The translations under genes and the position numbers were made by a program. From positions 62,001 to 126,000 of the forward strand of contig JADDOH010000135.1 in NCBI GenBank assembly GCA_016648135.1: a stretch of 64,000 nt of DNA, written 5' to 3'. A model generated the notes under the pieces. The model worked only from the letters and a program-made list of their open reading frames with translations, searched no databases and was not told the DNA's origin. Within the stretch, counting starts at the first letter, position 1. The number at the start of each line of letters is the position of its first letter. Source of the stretch: Agrypnia vestita (taxonomy: Eukaryota > Arthropoda > Insecta > Trichoptera > Phryganeidae). Shown here in pieces: positions 23,701 through 35,469 of the stretch.

Positions 23701-24479
23701 TCCATTATTATTTTACAATGGAATGTGATAGATTAAAATTTGAAATATTTTTATTTAAAGTGAGTGCAAGAATATTCCTTTCAAATATGATTGTTTTATT
23801 ATAATAAAAATTGAATTTTTGTTTGTTTTATTTTACTGAGATGTCTAAAATGGTATAAAATATAGCGTGCTTCTCAGGTATATAATATACTGTGTTAATG
23901 TTAAGTAAATTACTTCAAAAATGTTAATATTTTTTGGGTAATTTAGTGTAATACGGGTTAGAAAAACCTATTAGAATAGTTTAATCAAATTAATTATTAA
24001 TTCTTTTACTATTTTATTATGTTGGTTGTACATGTTAGCTACTTATCTATGAAAGTAGGTTTTTAAAATCACGTTTGTTGTATAAGTAATTGTTTATATT
24101 ATATTAATGTATACGGAACTGGAATACAGGAATACACAATAAGTATTTTAAAACTATGTATAAAAAAATCGATTCAAAAAAGGTTTTTCGTATTTACACA
24201 ACTGTTCAACTTTTGTACAGAAATATGTGATCCTTTTAAAGTTTAATATTATATAAACATGGATTTATGCATATTTATATTATACTTGATTTACTGATTT
24301 ACATTAAATATCAAAACTTTTATTCAAATTATATACCCAAGGTGGAATATTTTAAAGAAGACTTTTTTCTCTGGTAGTTGGATTAGAAGAATTTACCACA
24401 GGAAAAAATGCTATTTAATATGAAAAGTGGGCGTAAGTCGTGAGAGTTTTGTACAAGTAGAGGTAATTGAAACCTGAAT

Positions 24480-24960
24480 GAAGGAACGCAAAGCTGGAGT
24501 GGGGATTACCAGGAAAGGAGACAACAGGACAGGTGTGGCATAATAAAACAATATAAAAAAGGGCGAATTTCTTTTTCGCCTAAAGAGCAAAACAGATCGT
24601 GAATTTGAAATTCCCGGCTTAACTTCACCTGGAGCCGGGTCGTGTTTCGTTTATTCCAGGAACCGGAGGGTGCCGTTGACACCTGCCGCCGAAACGCTTC
24701 CCCGCTCCTCATATCGCGGACATTGCGCAATAATCACCGTTATTAGTGAAAATGAAAATTTTCTCCTCCCTTCTGGCTCTTTGTCTACCGCGTCTTGTGA
24801 AGCCCGGCGACCCTCCGCTGGGAGAAAAAACGCAATATGAATTAGGAACACAAATATTTTATTTCAGCTGGTGAACTTGCATCGCGACATTTTCATTCAT
24901 TGCGCTGTTTCCGCGAAGGGATATTACATTTTTCATTGCGGCAAAGTAAGTAGCCTGGGA
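24480..24960. other. GC-elevated block with a possible small exon
   Basis: Complex sequence with CACCTGGAGCCGGGTCGTG and CACCTGCCGCCGAAACGC. At its right end, 24868-24945, a 78-nt segment is preceded by AAATATTTTATTTCAG, a good splice acceptor, and followed by GTAAGT, a consensus donor. It is open in one frame (26 codons beginning LVNLHRDIFIHCAVSAKGYY). No family is recognised. Splice-like sequences of this quality do occur by chance. Confidence 0.3.
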
Positions 24961-26879
24961 AAAACTAGATTTTTTATTACAACGATGCTTTATAATAACT
25001 TTTAATTGACGAACCAGTCTGTGGTTTGTCCGTACAACTTACATTATACAAAAAAATTATCAATAATATCAGAACAATGTATGAATACATCTGAACGAAC
25101 CAAAATTACCGTTTAATTTTTTTTTTGACATTAATACGAAGTCCAATATGGAGGGTAGTGAAATTAATCTTATATAGCATGAAAAAATCACGAAGACATG
25201 TTGTAATCCCACTGGGAAACGAACGTGAAAATGATATATGAGATCGCATTTAATATTCTAAGTAAAGTTAAGCGTTTGGCATATCGATTTTTTTAAAGTC
25301 AGATAAAATTTATTTTCATTTCCATGAAATATATATTTTATTAAATTAAGTAATTTTTATCATTACATTATGTATTATTCCGCAGGTTCCATAATATTGA
25401 ATTAATTTAGGTCCAGTTTTATTTTAGCTAACGTAAGAGTTATACATTTATTTGTCCAATTAAAAGATGAGAGGAATCCTTCATCATAAAAAACGTGTCA
25501 TGGAATACATTCATATTTGAATAAAAATATTACTACTACCTTCGTGTCTTTTGTAAAGATTTTGGCAACCATCCCTCCTATGAATTACGATGTAAGGCCC
25601 GCACACCGTTTGGCATACGTAAGGAGATCTAAAGCCTTTTCTAATACGCGAGGATGTTTACTCCTTCCATGTCCAGTAGTTATCCTCATACTCCATCAAT
25701 TTCAGCTTACGATGAAAGTGGCGGAGTTTTGCAAAATTACTTTTTTACTCGTAATAAGCGCTCGTGAATAGGCAGTATGTAAGAAGGTTAACAGGCGTGT
25801 GAGGTTTTTAAAAACATGAATGTAAATTTATAACAGACATGTAATATTGCAAAAAGTATAATTATTATTTTTCAGCTTTTAAATTTTGCGTATAAATAAA
25901 TAATGAGATTAAATACGAGTTTCTCCCATCTAACAGTTGATTATTATTAGTATTCTGTGTATAAAAAAGCTACATAAATATATATATATGAAACTATAAA
26001 AATAAAGTTGTCAAATTTTGTCATACATTATTCGCATGTGAAAGTTTAAAAATTATTATAAAATTAAAACAAATAATTATAAAACACTTTCATTTAGTAA
26101 CCTGTCTTAACTGGAAAGAATAAATAACCCGATGCAAATACGATATATTTTTTATGTAATATTGACTGCGTAAAAATAATTTTACATTTTACCTATTTGC
26201 CAAATATAACCCGAAATTTGTGTACATAAATATGCATATTACACAAAATAAATAAATTTTTCTAGAATACGCCTTATTATATTAAAAAATATTTTAATTT
26301 CCGATTTTTTTAACGTTAAATCTTGTTATGGGTATTTTATATTTGTGACGTTGATTAGTATATGTTGTTAACCTTCGGCTGTTTATTTTTACAATTTGCG
26401 GTATCCGTGTAAGACATATCTTTAGTTATTTTCTATCAATTGTGTAATTCTTTTTTTTTAATACACATATATTCTCAAACGGACTCTACGTGTTAATCAG
26501 TAATGTTAAGAATATGAATTTTATATCTAAGCCACAATCTCTGCTCGATAATGTTTTGTATCTACCTGTCTTATATCTATCTGTTTTATATCTACGTGGT
26601 CATCATCTTTATTGACATTTACTTTACTTTAATATTACGTAAGATACCAAATAAATTAAAGTGCTTATTAATCCTGAGTTTATATTTAGCGGTCTATGTT
26701 ATTTTTTTTTATTAAAAAACTTTAGATTTCAAGTGTTTTATTAAATATCAAATTAATTTTGAAATTTTGTCTAATTTTTACAATACTATACTAGGCGTAC
26801 TCTATGCCATATTGATTCCAAAAGAGTCGTGATTCAGAAAGTCCTACTATTACGTAAAATATCCCTAATTAGACTTCAC

Positions 26880-27110
26880 CGTTCAAAGTCACCGTCTGCA
26901 TCATTTTAATACCTTTTTAAACTGGGGGATTATTATGAGGAGGTTCTCAATCAAATAGGCACCCCGCAGTTGTGAAGGATGTCACGGGGCTCGTGTGCTA
27001 GAATAGTGTGCCTTAGTTAGTGAAGCTGTCAGGGGGTGTGTAATTATTGCAACCCCTAATAGCGATGAATGACAAATTCGTCCAAAGCACGTGCGAAGAA
27101 TAAAACAGAT
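26880..27110. other. Complex block with TAAT cores
   Basis: Includes GGGGGTGTGTAATTATTGCA, CCCCTAATAGCGATGAATGA and a CACGTGC E-box core. There is no protein signal. It could be regulatory DNA. Confidence 0.25.
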
Positions 27111-27710
27111 TTAACAATGCAACTTCATTTAGAAAAAGTAGAAAATTTAAAAAATTTCAAGTAATAAAAGTAAGTATATATGTATTATTAAACTTCTATT
27201 TGTAATATTCCGAAGTCTTCAATAATTGTTTAAAATGAGATATGTTTATAATCGACATAAAAACTTGTTGATAATCTTTAATTAAACATCTTTATTCTTG
27301 CACACAAGTTCGGTTTTTAAGACCAAACAATAATTCAATACCAAGCGAAAATAAATTTCAAAAAATATAAATTCAAATTCAAAAATTCAAATTCAAATGT
27401 TTATTCAATGTTCAATGTTACAAATGTTTACAGTGTTTACAAAATTTAATGAAGCTTTTTTCATTGTTGTTGAGTGTCTTGGCAGCAAGTAAACACTAAA
27501 TTGATTTGACGCCCTGCCTGCTACACTAGTAATTTACTGTATTATAGCAGACAGTGCTCTTCCAGTAGTATAATGTTCAAGAATATTTATTATTTATATA
27601 AATAACATTTGTGAATAAATCTTATTGCCAATTAAAATTAAGTAATAGTAATAATTAAATGTTTACAATTTAATAATGGTGTTAATTAATTATATTATAG
27701 ACAAAGGAAA

Positions 27711-28090
27711 AAAAAATGATCTGAATAGGATATTAATAAAATAAAATAAAATAAAACAATTAAAAGTATTTAAAAAGATGACAGTAACAGTAAGACAGTA
27801 AGTGAAAAAAATGATCTGAATAGGATATTAATAAAATAAAATAAAATAAAACAATTAAAAGTATTTAAAAAGATGACAGTAACAGTAAGACAGTAAGTGA
27901 AAAAAATGATCTGAATAGGATATTAATAAAATAAAATAAAATAAAACAATTAAAAGTATTTAAAAAGATGACAGTAACAGTAAGACAGTAAGTGAAAAAA
28001 ATGATCTGAATAGGATATTAATAAAATAAAATAAAATAAAACAATTAAAAGTATTTAAAAAGATGACAGTAACAGTAAGACAGTAAGTGA
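27711..28090. repeat. Minisatellite, 95-bp unit, four copies
   Basis: The anchor ATGATCTGAATAGG falls at 27716, 27811, 27906 and 28001, exactly 95 bp apart. Each unit contains an ATAAA pentamer run and GATGACAGTAACAGTAAGAC. I find no difference between copies by eye, which points to very recent expansion or gene conversion, or to an assembly-sensitive locus. It lies in the 3' UTR of a minus-strand LINE. Confidence 0.95.
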
Positions 28091-28131
28091 CAGTAAATGT
28101 TCTTGTAGGAATAGTATATTTTAAATTTAGT

Positions 28132-28356
28132 TTATATGATGGCTTTTAATAGGTTTTGGGCATGCTTCCTTCCCTTTTCATGCAGCCAGAGTTTCACTTT
28201 AGAAGAAAAATACGCGAGACTATGGCTACATGTTTTAAGTTTAGTGTTAAGAGTATTGAATGTTTTTGGTGCTTGGAAGAGGTGAAATCTTTGTGAAAAA
28301 GTTTTTTTGAATTTTGGTACAAGATAGTTGCAGTTCACCTGTGCTATAAAGATCAT
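28132..28356 (-). pseudogene. LINE polyprotein C-terminal fragment
   Basis: The 74-residue frame contains YLVPKFKKTFSQRFHLFQAP, then KTFNTLN and SSKVKLWL. This fits the common C-terminal pattern of insect LINE ORF2 proteins: a P...F..R...Y.AP..FN.LP segment followed by an FK..VK.WL helix. The frame ends at a natural stop, so the C-terminus is intact while everything upstream is missing. Confidence 0.65.
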
Positions 28357-28594
28357 TTATTTAAAGTTTTGAATAAATGATCTTTATATTTAAATATTAT
28401 TTTTAACAAGATACAGGGCCCAATTTTAACAAGTCACAGTAGCACAAAGTATCACAAAAACAGCCGCACTTGAAAAAAATCTGTGTTAAAAGAATCCCTT
28501 ATCATAAGAGACTGTCACGATATATATTTATAAGTGAATAAACTAAAAATAAATTAAACTAAATAAAATCTTCCCTCCTATGAATTCTGATATA

Positions 28595-28690
28595 AGGCAT
28601 AGTCTTGAGAAAAATCATATTGATTAATTGCAACTTCATCGGGAATCGACCCCAGAAAACCCGCAATGAGAAGCCAGTATCATTTCCTCT
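28595..28690 (-). mobile_element. SINE family B, partial copy
   Basis: Plus-strand TGATTAATTGCAACTTCATC, GGGAATCGACCCCAG and GAGAAGCCAGTATCAT align with the copies at 47731-47893 and 57833-57991. The minus-strand B box is GGTCGATTCCC. The A-box end is missing. Confidence 0.65.
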
Positions 28691-28839
28691 GGAATATAAA
28701 GGCTAAATAATATTTTTAAATTTGCATATGATGTTAATATATTTGTAAATATCTGTATAGAAATATCACAAAACGTAAAGAATAAACAAATAATAAAGTA
28801 TAGGATATAGAAAAAAAGTAACTTAAAAAAGGTATCCAT

Positions 28840-30330
28840 TGATTATGAATACTAGAACGATATGTATTTCAACATGAGTATTATCAAATACATTCAAAGT
28901 ACTTAAGAAAAAAGGTTTTTTTATGCTAAAAAAATATTTTTGAAAGTTTTCCTTTGTAGTAGATATTATTTTTAATAAATAAATCTTTACAGTTATCTAT
29001 TTTTATTATTTCTTCTGTATTTTAACGGAAAATAATAACAAATTTTCTGATCGCTCCGAAGTGAATATTATGTATCGGAAAAATACAAAAAAACACACTC
29101 ATTATTATCAATATTTTTGATCAAAGAGTGAATTTTCATTTTGGGTCAAATTCTATTTCAGGTATTTTATAAACTATTTTATCTTTTAAAACGATGTTTT
29201 GGTACATTATTTTAATTTTTTTTTTAAAAACACTATGATAAATACCACAAAATGAAATGTTAAAATTTTATGTAGATAAAAAAGATGAATCAATAGCATT
29301 TTGTAACGATAACGTGAAACTCTTGTCAATGAGTCTTGTTATATAAAATTGTCAAAATGGATAATTTTTCGTTCAGATAAAATTTAGCGCAAGAAATATA
29401 ATATACATGTTCCAAACGGAAAAAATTATACCAGAATGTTTCAAGGAATTGATGACAGGTTGAAAATAAATCATTAAAATATTGTTCTGAAGAATTGAGA
29501 TGAAATATTATTTGCATTTTTTGTTAAATTAAATTTAATCTTATTAAATTTGCACAAAAACATTGTACTTAAATATATAATAATATGTATAATATTACAA
29601 ATTTGCGTATTCGCTCGAAGAAAAAGAGTTTTAAAATTTGTGTATAAATTTTTACATTTATTTTTATTAACATAAAATTCAACATATCTAATGGCTAGGG
29701 AAGAAGTGCAAAAAATATATTTTAAAAGTAATCTAAATCCTTTACTATTTTTTTTAAAATCGTGAATTTTCGAAGAGAATATTTTAAATATTGAATAAAA
29801 CATTTTGTAAGAACAGTGGTCGATTTGAGAGCTTTTATCATAAATTAAAGAATCTTCTTCGATGTGTGCGCCTTCTCGGTGCAGAAACACGCTGCCAAAC
29901 CATTTCCACTCTATCATTTTACACGACGATGCTTATGTGTTTGGAAATATGAACATTAGACAGGAACAGCATTTTCTTTAGATGAAGAAGAATGATGTAG
30001 TTAAAATGGTGTATTCTCCTCCCTCACGTACGTAAACTTTAGAAAATAGAATTATATTATGGACGTAATAAAAAATAATTATAATTGCTAGTAATTTTTT
30101 GTAAGGGGGTGTTAAATTAATTAAATTTATTGAAATAAAAAATTAAGTGAAAAGAAAGATTTAAAATTTGCTACATTATTGAGTGCGTATAGGGCATGCG
30201 TTACCGGTTTTCGGTAAATCGATTTACTGGTAAATATGTCCAAAATCTAATGTTCATTTTTTAATGTACTGTATAATAATATATTTTAACTATGATATTA
30301 TTAAGGATTTTTGCAGAAAGTAGAATACTT
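28840..30330. other. AT-rich DNA, nothing recognised
   Basis: No gene supported. A minus-strand frame of 147 codons (29474-29917) is rich in F, I, K, N and Y and shows no motif; I regard it as chance. Confidence 0.5.
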
Positions 30331-30339
30331 ATGTGTTTT

Positions 30340-30490
30340 TTTTATATGGTTCGTCAGCCCGGATTTTCTCTGGCGTAATATAATGCGCGCACAAGCGTTG
30401 GGGATCCGAGACAAGCCTTCCCTAAAATCGTTAAACGTACGGCACTTTATAAAATGTCATTTATCGGCGGCTATTCTGCCTTCTGAAAAT
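30340..30490. other. GC-elevated block, unknown
   Basis: Complex sequence with ATAATGCGCGCACAAGCG and TTATCGGCGGCTATTCTGCC. No motif is recognised in any frame. Confidence 0.25.
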
Positions 30491-30499
30491 AATTTTTAA

Positions 30500-33220
30500 T
30501 ATCCTCTGTTCAGTTGCACTAATCACTGTCTCTTCTAACGTTCTAAAATTTCGCCGCTGAAATTTCATCATTTGTTAAAATAGTGACATCCTAATAAGTG
30601 GGATAAGTTATTTTTAAATAATCTCTATACTTTATTTTATGGCTGTATTGCTTATTATTTTAAAATGAGTAAATTGTTCGCAATGAAAAAATTCAATTAA
30701 TTATGCCTATAAGATAAATAAATGCATGCGATAACGCTTCAATCCTTGTTTTTGCATTAGAAAGTGGCCCATTTTTTAAAGATAACATTGTGAATAATAT
30801 TAATGATCTTTGCATAAAATAAATATTAATATGCAACAATTTGTTTAGGTTTTGGATTTTAATCACATAATTTAATGGTATAATATTCACTCTTCGATGC
30901 CTTAATAATAGCTAGTTAATTATCTTTACTTTATAATTACGGCATTTAATTCAGAGTTTTACCGGTAATGTCTTTTCCGGTAAATTTGCATGTCCTTTTT
31001 GTATTTATCAATGAGCTGACGCGCAGTTAAGCATTCTCATAAAGAATGTTTTTAATATTACTTCAGTCATTAAGGGCTTAAGTTTATATTTTTCACTAGT
31101 ATGAGGTTAAAATAATATTAAATTGTTCGAAAATTAAACAGTGTTTTCGAGTAAAGCTATCAAATATTTGATCATTTAAATTAGTTACTTCTGTTTATTC
31201 TAGGAAAATAGGCAATATACGATAATCCCAGACAGACACGACTAATTCATTAATTGTGTATGTGGTTCACAAATTATATTTATCTAGAATCTACATTCCT
31301 TGAGCAAATTAACGTTTGTTTATCAATATTATCATTATTCTCTATTTACAAATTTACCCCGTTTTCGTTCGTGAGTAGGTAATTCAGTTCAGATGTGAAT
31401 ATTACATTATCTAAACTCCTGACAAGTTTATTATTGAACAGAGATTAATAAAAAATGCACTTTTTTATTTTATTTAAAGATTTTACAATTTTTTTAATGT
31501 GCGTAGATATTGATTTCAGCCCACGTTCTTGAGTGTGAATACATTATAGAAATGTACAGATATTTGTTTTTACGTTTTTCTCTAATTAAACCATAAGAAT
31601 ACATTGTATAAGGGGACTCGTCGATTCCTTATTCATGACACTGTACAATTATCGTTGGTATAGTTTTTTTATTAATACTATAGATTTATTAATACATATA
31701 TATTTTTTATGTTTTATATTTTTAATTTTAAGTAATGCAACACTTGTAACAGATATGTACTAAAGAATATAACAGATTCTCAGGCATTGTAGGTACATAG
31801 ACAAAACAATACAATATTATACGTTTAGATATTGAAATTAAATATTTTTTCTAAACCTAATGATGACACGCAATGGAAGAAATAATGCAAACCTATATTC
31901 GACCATAAATTATGTAAAATTTAAAAAAAAACAATAATAAATCGAATCGTTATTAAATTAAATAAATTTTGCATAATGTTTAAAAATGAATTGGATAGAC
32001 ACATCAAACAATTCCATTTTGTAAACGATTACATTTGGTATTGCTTTTTTCCAATTAAAATCAGATGAAATCAACGCAACCAAATTAATCGAAAGTTCAT
32101 CAAAATATTTCCACGTTCCCATGATTTCATTCATGAATATTTAAACGCCTATTGCAGAGAACACTGACGTCATGTTAGACGTGGATTAAATTTATCGCTA
32201 ATCCATATTACATTTATGCAGATCAGTGTGAAAATTTCACATTCAAAACACTTCGAGAGTTTGATTTAAAAATTGAATATGTTTGTACAATGGAAACCAA
32301 TGTAATGCATGTATTCGGCGAAAATACTGTGTTGTAAATAATATTTTAATAAATTTAATAAAATTGACGTGCATATTACAGATTTTGTTAATTTAGGGGG
32401 TAAGATTGACACGAAAACTATGATGGAAACAATATAATATACTTTAACCATATCATATGTACACCTTTATTTTTATCTTAACCGGTACCAGAAGCCAAAA
32501 AAGTATTTTTAATACGAAAAGATTTCGGACATTCCGAATGTCGATCGACTACTTTTGACAAGCTAAGCAAGACATTGTCATCTTAGCTAGACTCCCCAAA
32601 TAATTTTCTTTAAAATGTATAATATGCTGAAAAATAATCAGAATCTACGAATTGTTGAATGATTTAATTATAAATTTAATAAACAATTTAAGAAAACTTT
32701 AGCACTAAAACTTACGTTTTCTCCAAAAATGTTCAAAATAGAGTTAAATAATTTCGTAGTATTTAACAACATTTCTACGTGATTACGTATCTGTAGACAT
32801 TAACGAGAAATACGTGCGTAGGAAAAAACGTACTATGCAGGGGCGGTATGCTACATGTGTCTGAGATATATAAGGCTTTTTTATCAATTATCTGCACAAT
32901 ATTCTAAATACACTCGAATTGTGGCATTTAATCAAAGAATTTAATTTAAGGTCTACCTAAATATTACATTTTAAGACTATGATTACAAATGTTAAATTGT
33001 AAAAAATTTTCAATTTTTTTATTTGTTTAAATAATTTCATAGTTCATAATTTTATAATCATATAACATAATGTCATAATAAAAATTAACTTTTAAAAATA
33101 TTTTCTAATTAAAATAATATCACAATAAAAATGAAAGATGTAAGAACGCCTAATCCACAAAAATGATGTCACGGGAAATTAAAATAAGTTTTTCTCTCGA
33201 AAACCTAACACGAACGAAAT
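30500..33220. other. AT-rich DNA, nothing recognised
   Basis: A long stretch without genes or family repeats that I can support. GCAGGGGCGGTATGC at 32838 resembles the start of a DNA-transposon inverted repeat, but I found no matching end nearby. Confidence 0.5.
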
Positions 33221-33229
33221 AACAGCCGT

Positions 33230-33620
33230 GCTTCGGCACATACTTGTAAAGTCTTACAGAGCATTCACAACATGAGAGGAAGACGCGCAATTATAAGTTT
33301 TAAGCTTTGCAAAGAGCAACCAATTAATATGGAGGCTTGCCGTGCCCGGGAGCTAATGCGGCTAAATCCAAATCACTTATCTGCGTTTCACGCCTCAACA
33401 CATCGCGGAGTTTTCTGGAAGATACCGAAGCCCAAGTTGCCTGGAGATTAGAGCCCGACGCTTCCTCCGGCGGCAGATTCCCGCCGAGATTCCCGCTGGA
33501 AACTTGCCTGCGAAGACGAAGCGCGATCTTAGAGGTAAAAGTAGGTAATGATAATTTTCAACACAAGCGTTTTACGGCTCTCATATCTAACGACTTTATA
33601 AGCGACTCGCTTATATTCAT
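33230..33620. other. GC-elevated block, exon-like texture
   Basis: GC-rich part 33340-33530 with TCCGGCGGCAGATTCCCGCC. Two plus-strand frames are open for 60-100 codons without known motifs. GAGGTAAAAGTAGGTAATG near 33533 offers donor-like GTAA sites. Either an unrecognised exon or conserved noncoding DNA. Confidence 0.3.
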
Positions 33621-33812
33621 GTGCATATTAGCTGGGGCCTGAAATTAATGAGTTTTCACTTTTTAAAAACCAAGTAAACGTACATTTTGAGAGTAGGTTA
33701 GCTAAAAGCCGTATCGCCCTCATCTTCTGTTGGATTGCAACGATAGTTGTACGAAAATTCTATAATCGTCTTACGATGAGCCTCTCTGTAGTACTTGCGT
33801 ACGAAATGCATT

Positions 33813-33970
33813 CTAGCTGTGACCCGTTTTTTTTTAATTAAAAAATAAAAAACGAAAAAAAAAATTTTTTTATGCTATTAAGAAGTAATGGACGTTACAG
33901 GAATTTATAGGGTCAGATGGACAGACGGACAGACGGACAGACAACGAAATCATTATAATTGGGATATCTT
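33813..33970 (-). mobile_element. Fragment of the GACA/CGGG-ended repeat family
   Basis: On the minus strand the segment runs from ATTTCGTTGTCTGTCC through a GTCC/GTCT run and an A/T-homopolymer stretch to CGGGTCACAGCTAG. The end CTAG satisfies the Helitron CTRR rule, and CGGGT...CAGCT matches the hairpin end at 11020-11055. Only the last 150 bp or so are recognisable. Confidence 0.45.
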
Positions 33971-34939
33971 CAAATTAAGCTAAGCCGAAACGCTCGAAAA
34001 TAAGAAAAACTGAATTACTTAGCGAATATCTAAACCCCTAGATGACAAACACGCTGATAATGATAATATACATGAAAAGTTTAAGTGAACTTTAAAGTAA
34101 TAATTATAATGAGCACCCGTCAGTAATACTATAATATACATATATCACACAGTATTCTATATATTTTAAATTCAATATATCTAATATAGCCTGCAAGACA
34201 TTAATATTTATTATTTGTTGACATTATCATAATTTTTAACTTTTACAAAATAAATAGGATATAGCCACGTAGCGAACACAACGAAGTCTATGTAATATAT
34301 AATTTAAAAATAATATCTTTGACCTTTTGTATGGATATACCCACATGTACAGAAAGGAATATGTAATATGTATGGATCAGAATGATTTTCAGCGGTAATT
34401 ATTGAATATACCTACATATACAGATTAATAGTGATTAATTAAAGCCCATTCTAAAAGACACCGATTCCGAAACCCAACAATAATTTTAATGATCACGTAT
34501 TTCCAAACTGAAATAAAGAGTGAAGTAATTCTTTTTTTTAATTGACCCTTAAATCATATTAATGCAATTTACGTGTAAATAACATTCCTTTATTGACATT
34601 TTTATTTGAAATTTATGGGCAAAAACATTTAAAAAAGAACATTTAAAATACTACAATGTAAAGCGTACATGCGTCTTTTTAATTTTACATTTTTTAAAAG
34701 AAATTTTCAATTTTAAAACGATTGTAAAAAATTTGTGGGTCAATTTTTTTTTTGTTGCGTACACCTTTTATGTAATATATTATACCTATTGATACAGCAT
34801 CGTTGTAGTGGAGTGCATTATGCATACTAACTTATTATAATGAAATAATAATAACGGCTTGCCTTACGCGACCACAAAACATATTCCACGCGCTGATTGC
34901 GTATCATACTAATTATTTAATGTTTTGATTCCAGAAATT

Positions 34940-35000
34940 AACGGACTTTCAGACAGACTAACAGATAGACGGTCAGATAGAGTGACAACGAAATTGAAAA
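34940..35000. repeat. CAGA/GACA-rich fragment
   Basis: CAGACAGACTAACAGATAGAC then GTGACAACGAAATTG repeats the microsatellite-plus-ACGAAAT module of 33920-33951 in decayed form. The surrounding AT-rich DNA (33980-35180) shows nothing else. Confidence 0.45.
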
Positions 35001-35186
35001 TGTTTGAATGATGATTAATGCTATTTGAAAAAAAATCTGAAAAAATGATTCCACAAAGGTAGACATTAATTATGACACTGGATTTATTGAATTGAACATA
35101 ATTAAACGAAGGAGATATTTACTTTCTAAACAAATATTGATTCTAAAATTTTTCAATAAAATAATCGTATCAAATTTTTTATTTAC

Positions 35187-35255
35187 GCTTCAGCAGGCCA
35201 AAAGACCCAATTACAGAAGAGAAATACATCACAAGATGCACAGTCTTGAATTAGC
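35187..35255 (-). mobile_element. SINE family B, body fragment
   Basis: CGCTTCAGCAGGCC, GACCCAATTACAGAAG and AAATACATCACAAGATGC match the body of the copies at 47731 and 57833. The tRNA-like head is absent; the heat-shock-element cluster begins 32 bp further on. Confidence 0.6.
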
Positions 35256-35286
35256 TGATTTTTAGTACACTGTTTGGATCATCATA

Positions 35287-35466
35287 GAACTTTCGCGAAC
35301 CTTCTAGAACATTCTCCTTCCAGAACTTTCAAGAAATTTATCGAATATACAGGAACCTTCTGGACACACCGACACATTCCGCCACTCGGTTTAGAATCTT
35401 CGGGAATTTTCTAGAACCTTCTCCTTCCAGAAATTTCTAGAGCAGTTTTTCCGGAACCTTCTAGAC
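35287..35466. promoter_or_regulatory. Two clusters of heat-shock-element-like nGAAn units
   Basis: From 35287 to 35335 alternating GAA and TTC triplets follow one another with 2-nt gaps: GAA at 35287, 35297, 35307, 35323 and 35333; TTC at 35292, 35302, 35312, 35318 and 35328. All are in 5-bp register except one 6-bp step. A second cluster (35394-35442) gives GAA/TTC at 35394, 35399, 35404, 35409, 35414, 35419, 35425, 35430 and 35435. A trailing TTC-GAA-TTC group lies at 35449-35461, and an isolated GAA-TTC pair at 35353-35360. Heat shock factor binds such alternating nGAAn units as a trimer. The clusters are imperfect duplicates about 107 bp apart, each ending in a CACCGACACA motif. No gene is visible downstream. 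Confidence 0.6.
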
Positions 35467-35469
35467 TCA

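Larger units (their letters stand above)
27365..28356 (-). mobile_element. 5'-truncated LINE with VNTR in its 3' UTR
   Basis: The element reads on the minus strand: a coding end (28356-28132), a 3' UTR with four 95-bp units (28090-27711), then AACATTGAATAAACATTTG and a GAATTT-type tail (near 27405-27365). Such short-repeat tails instead of poly(A) are usual for several insect LINE clades. The truncation point is near 28356-28388, where a perfect 14-bp inverted repeat (AAAGATCATTTATT / AATAAATGATCTTT) lies. The clade is uncertain; CR1/Jockey-like is my best guess. Confidence 0.7.

Noticed and set aside
27711..28090. CRISPR array
   Set aside because: The 95-bp units are contiguous with no unique spacers, and the DNA is eukaryotic.
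29474..29917. A 147-codon minus-strand frame
   Set aside because: Composition is dominated by F, I, K, N, Y and L as expected from AT-rich DNA; no domain, signal or splice context.
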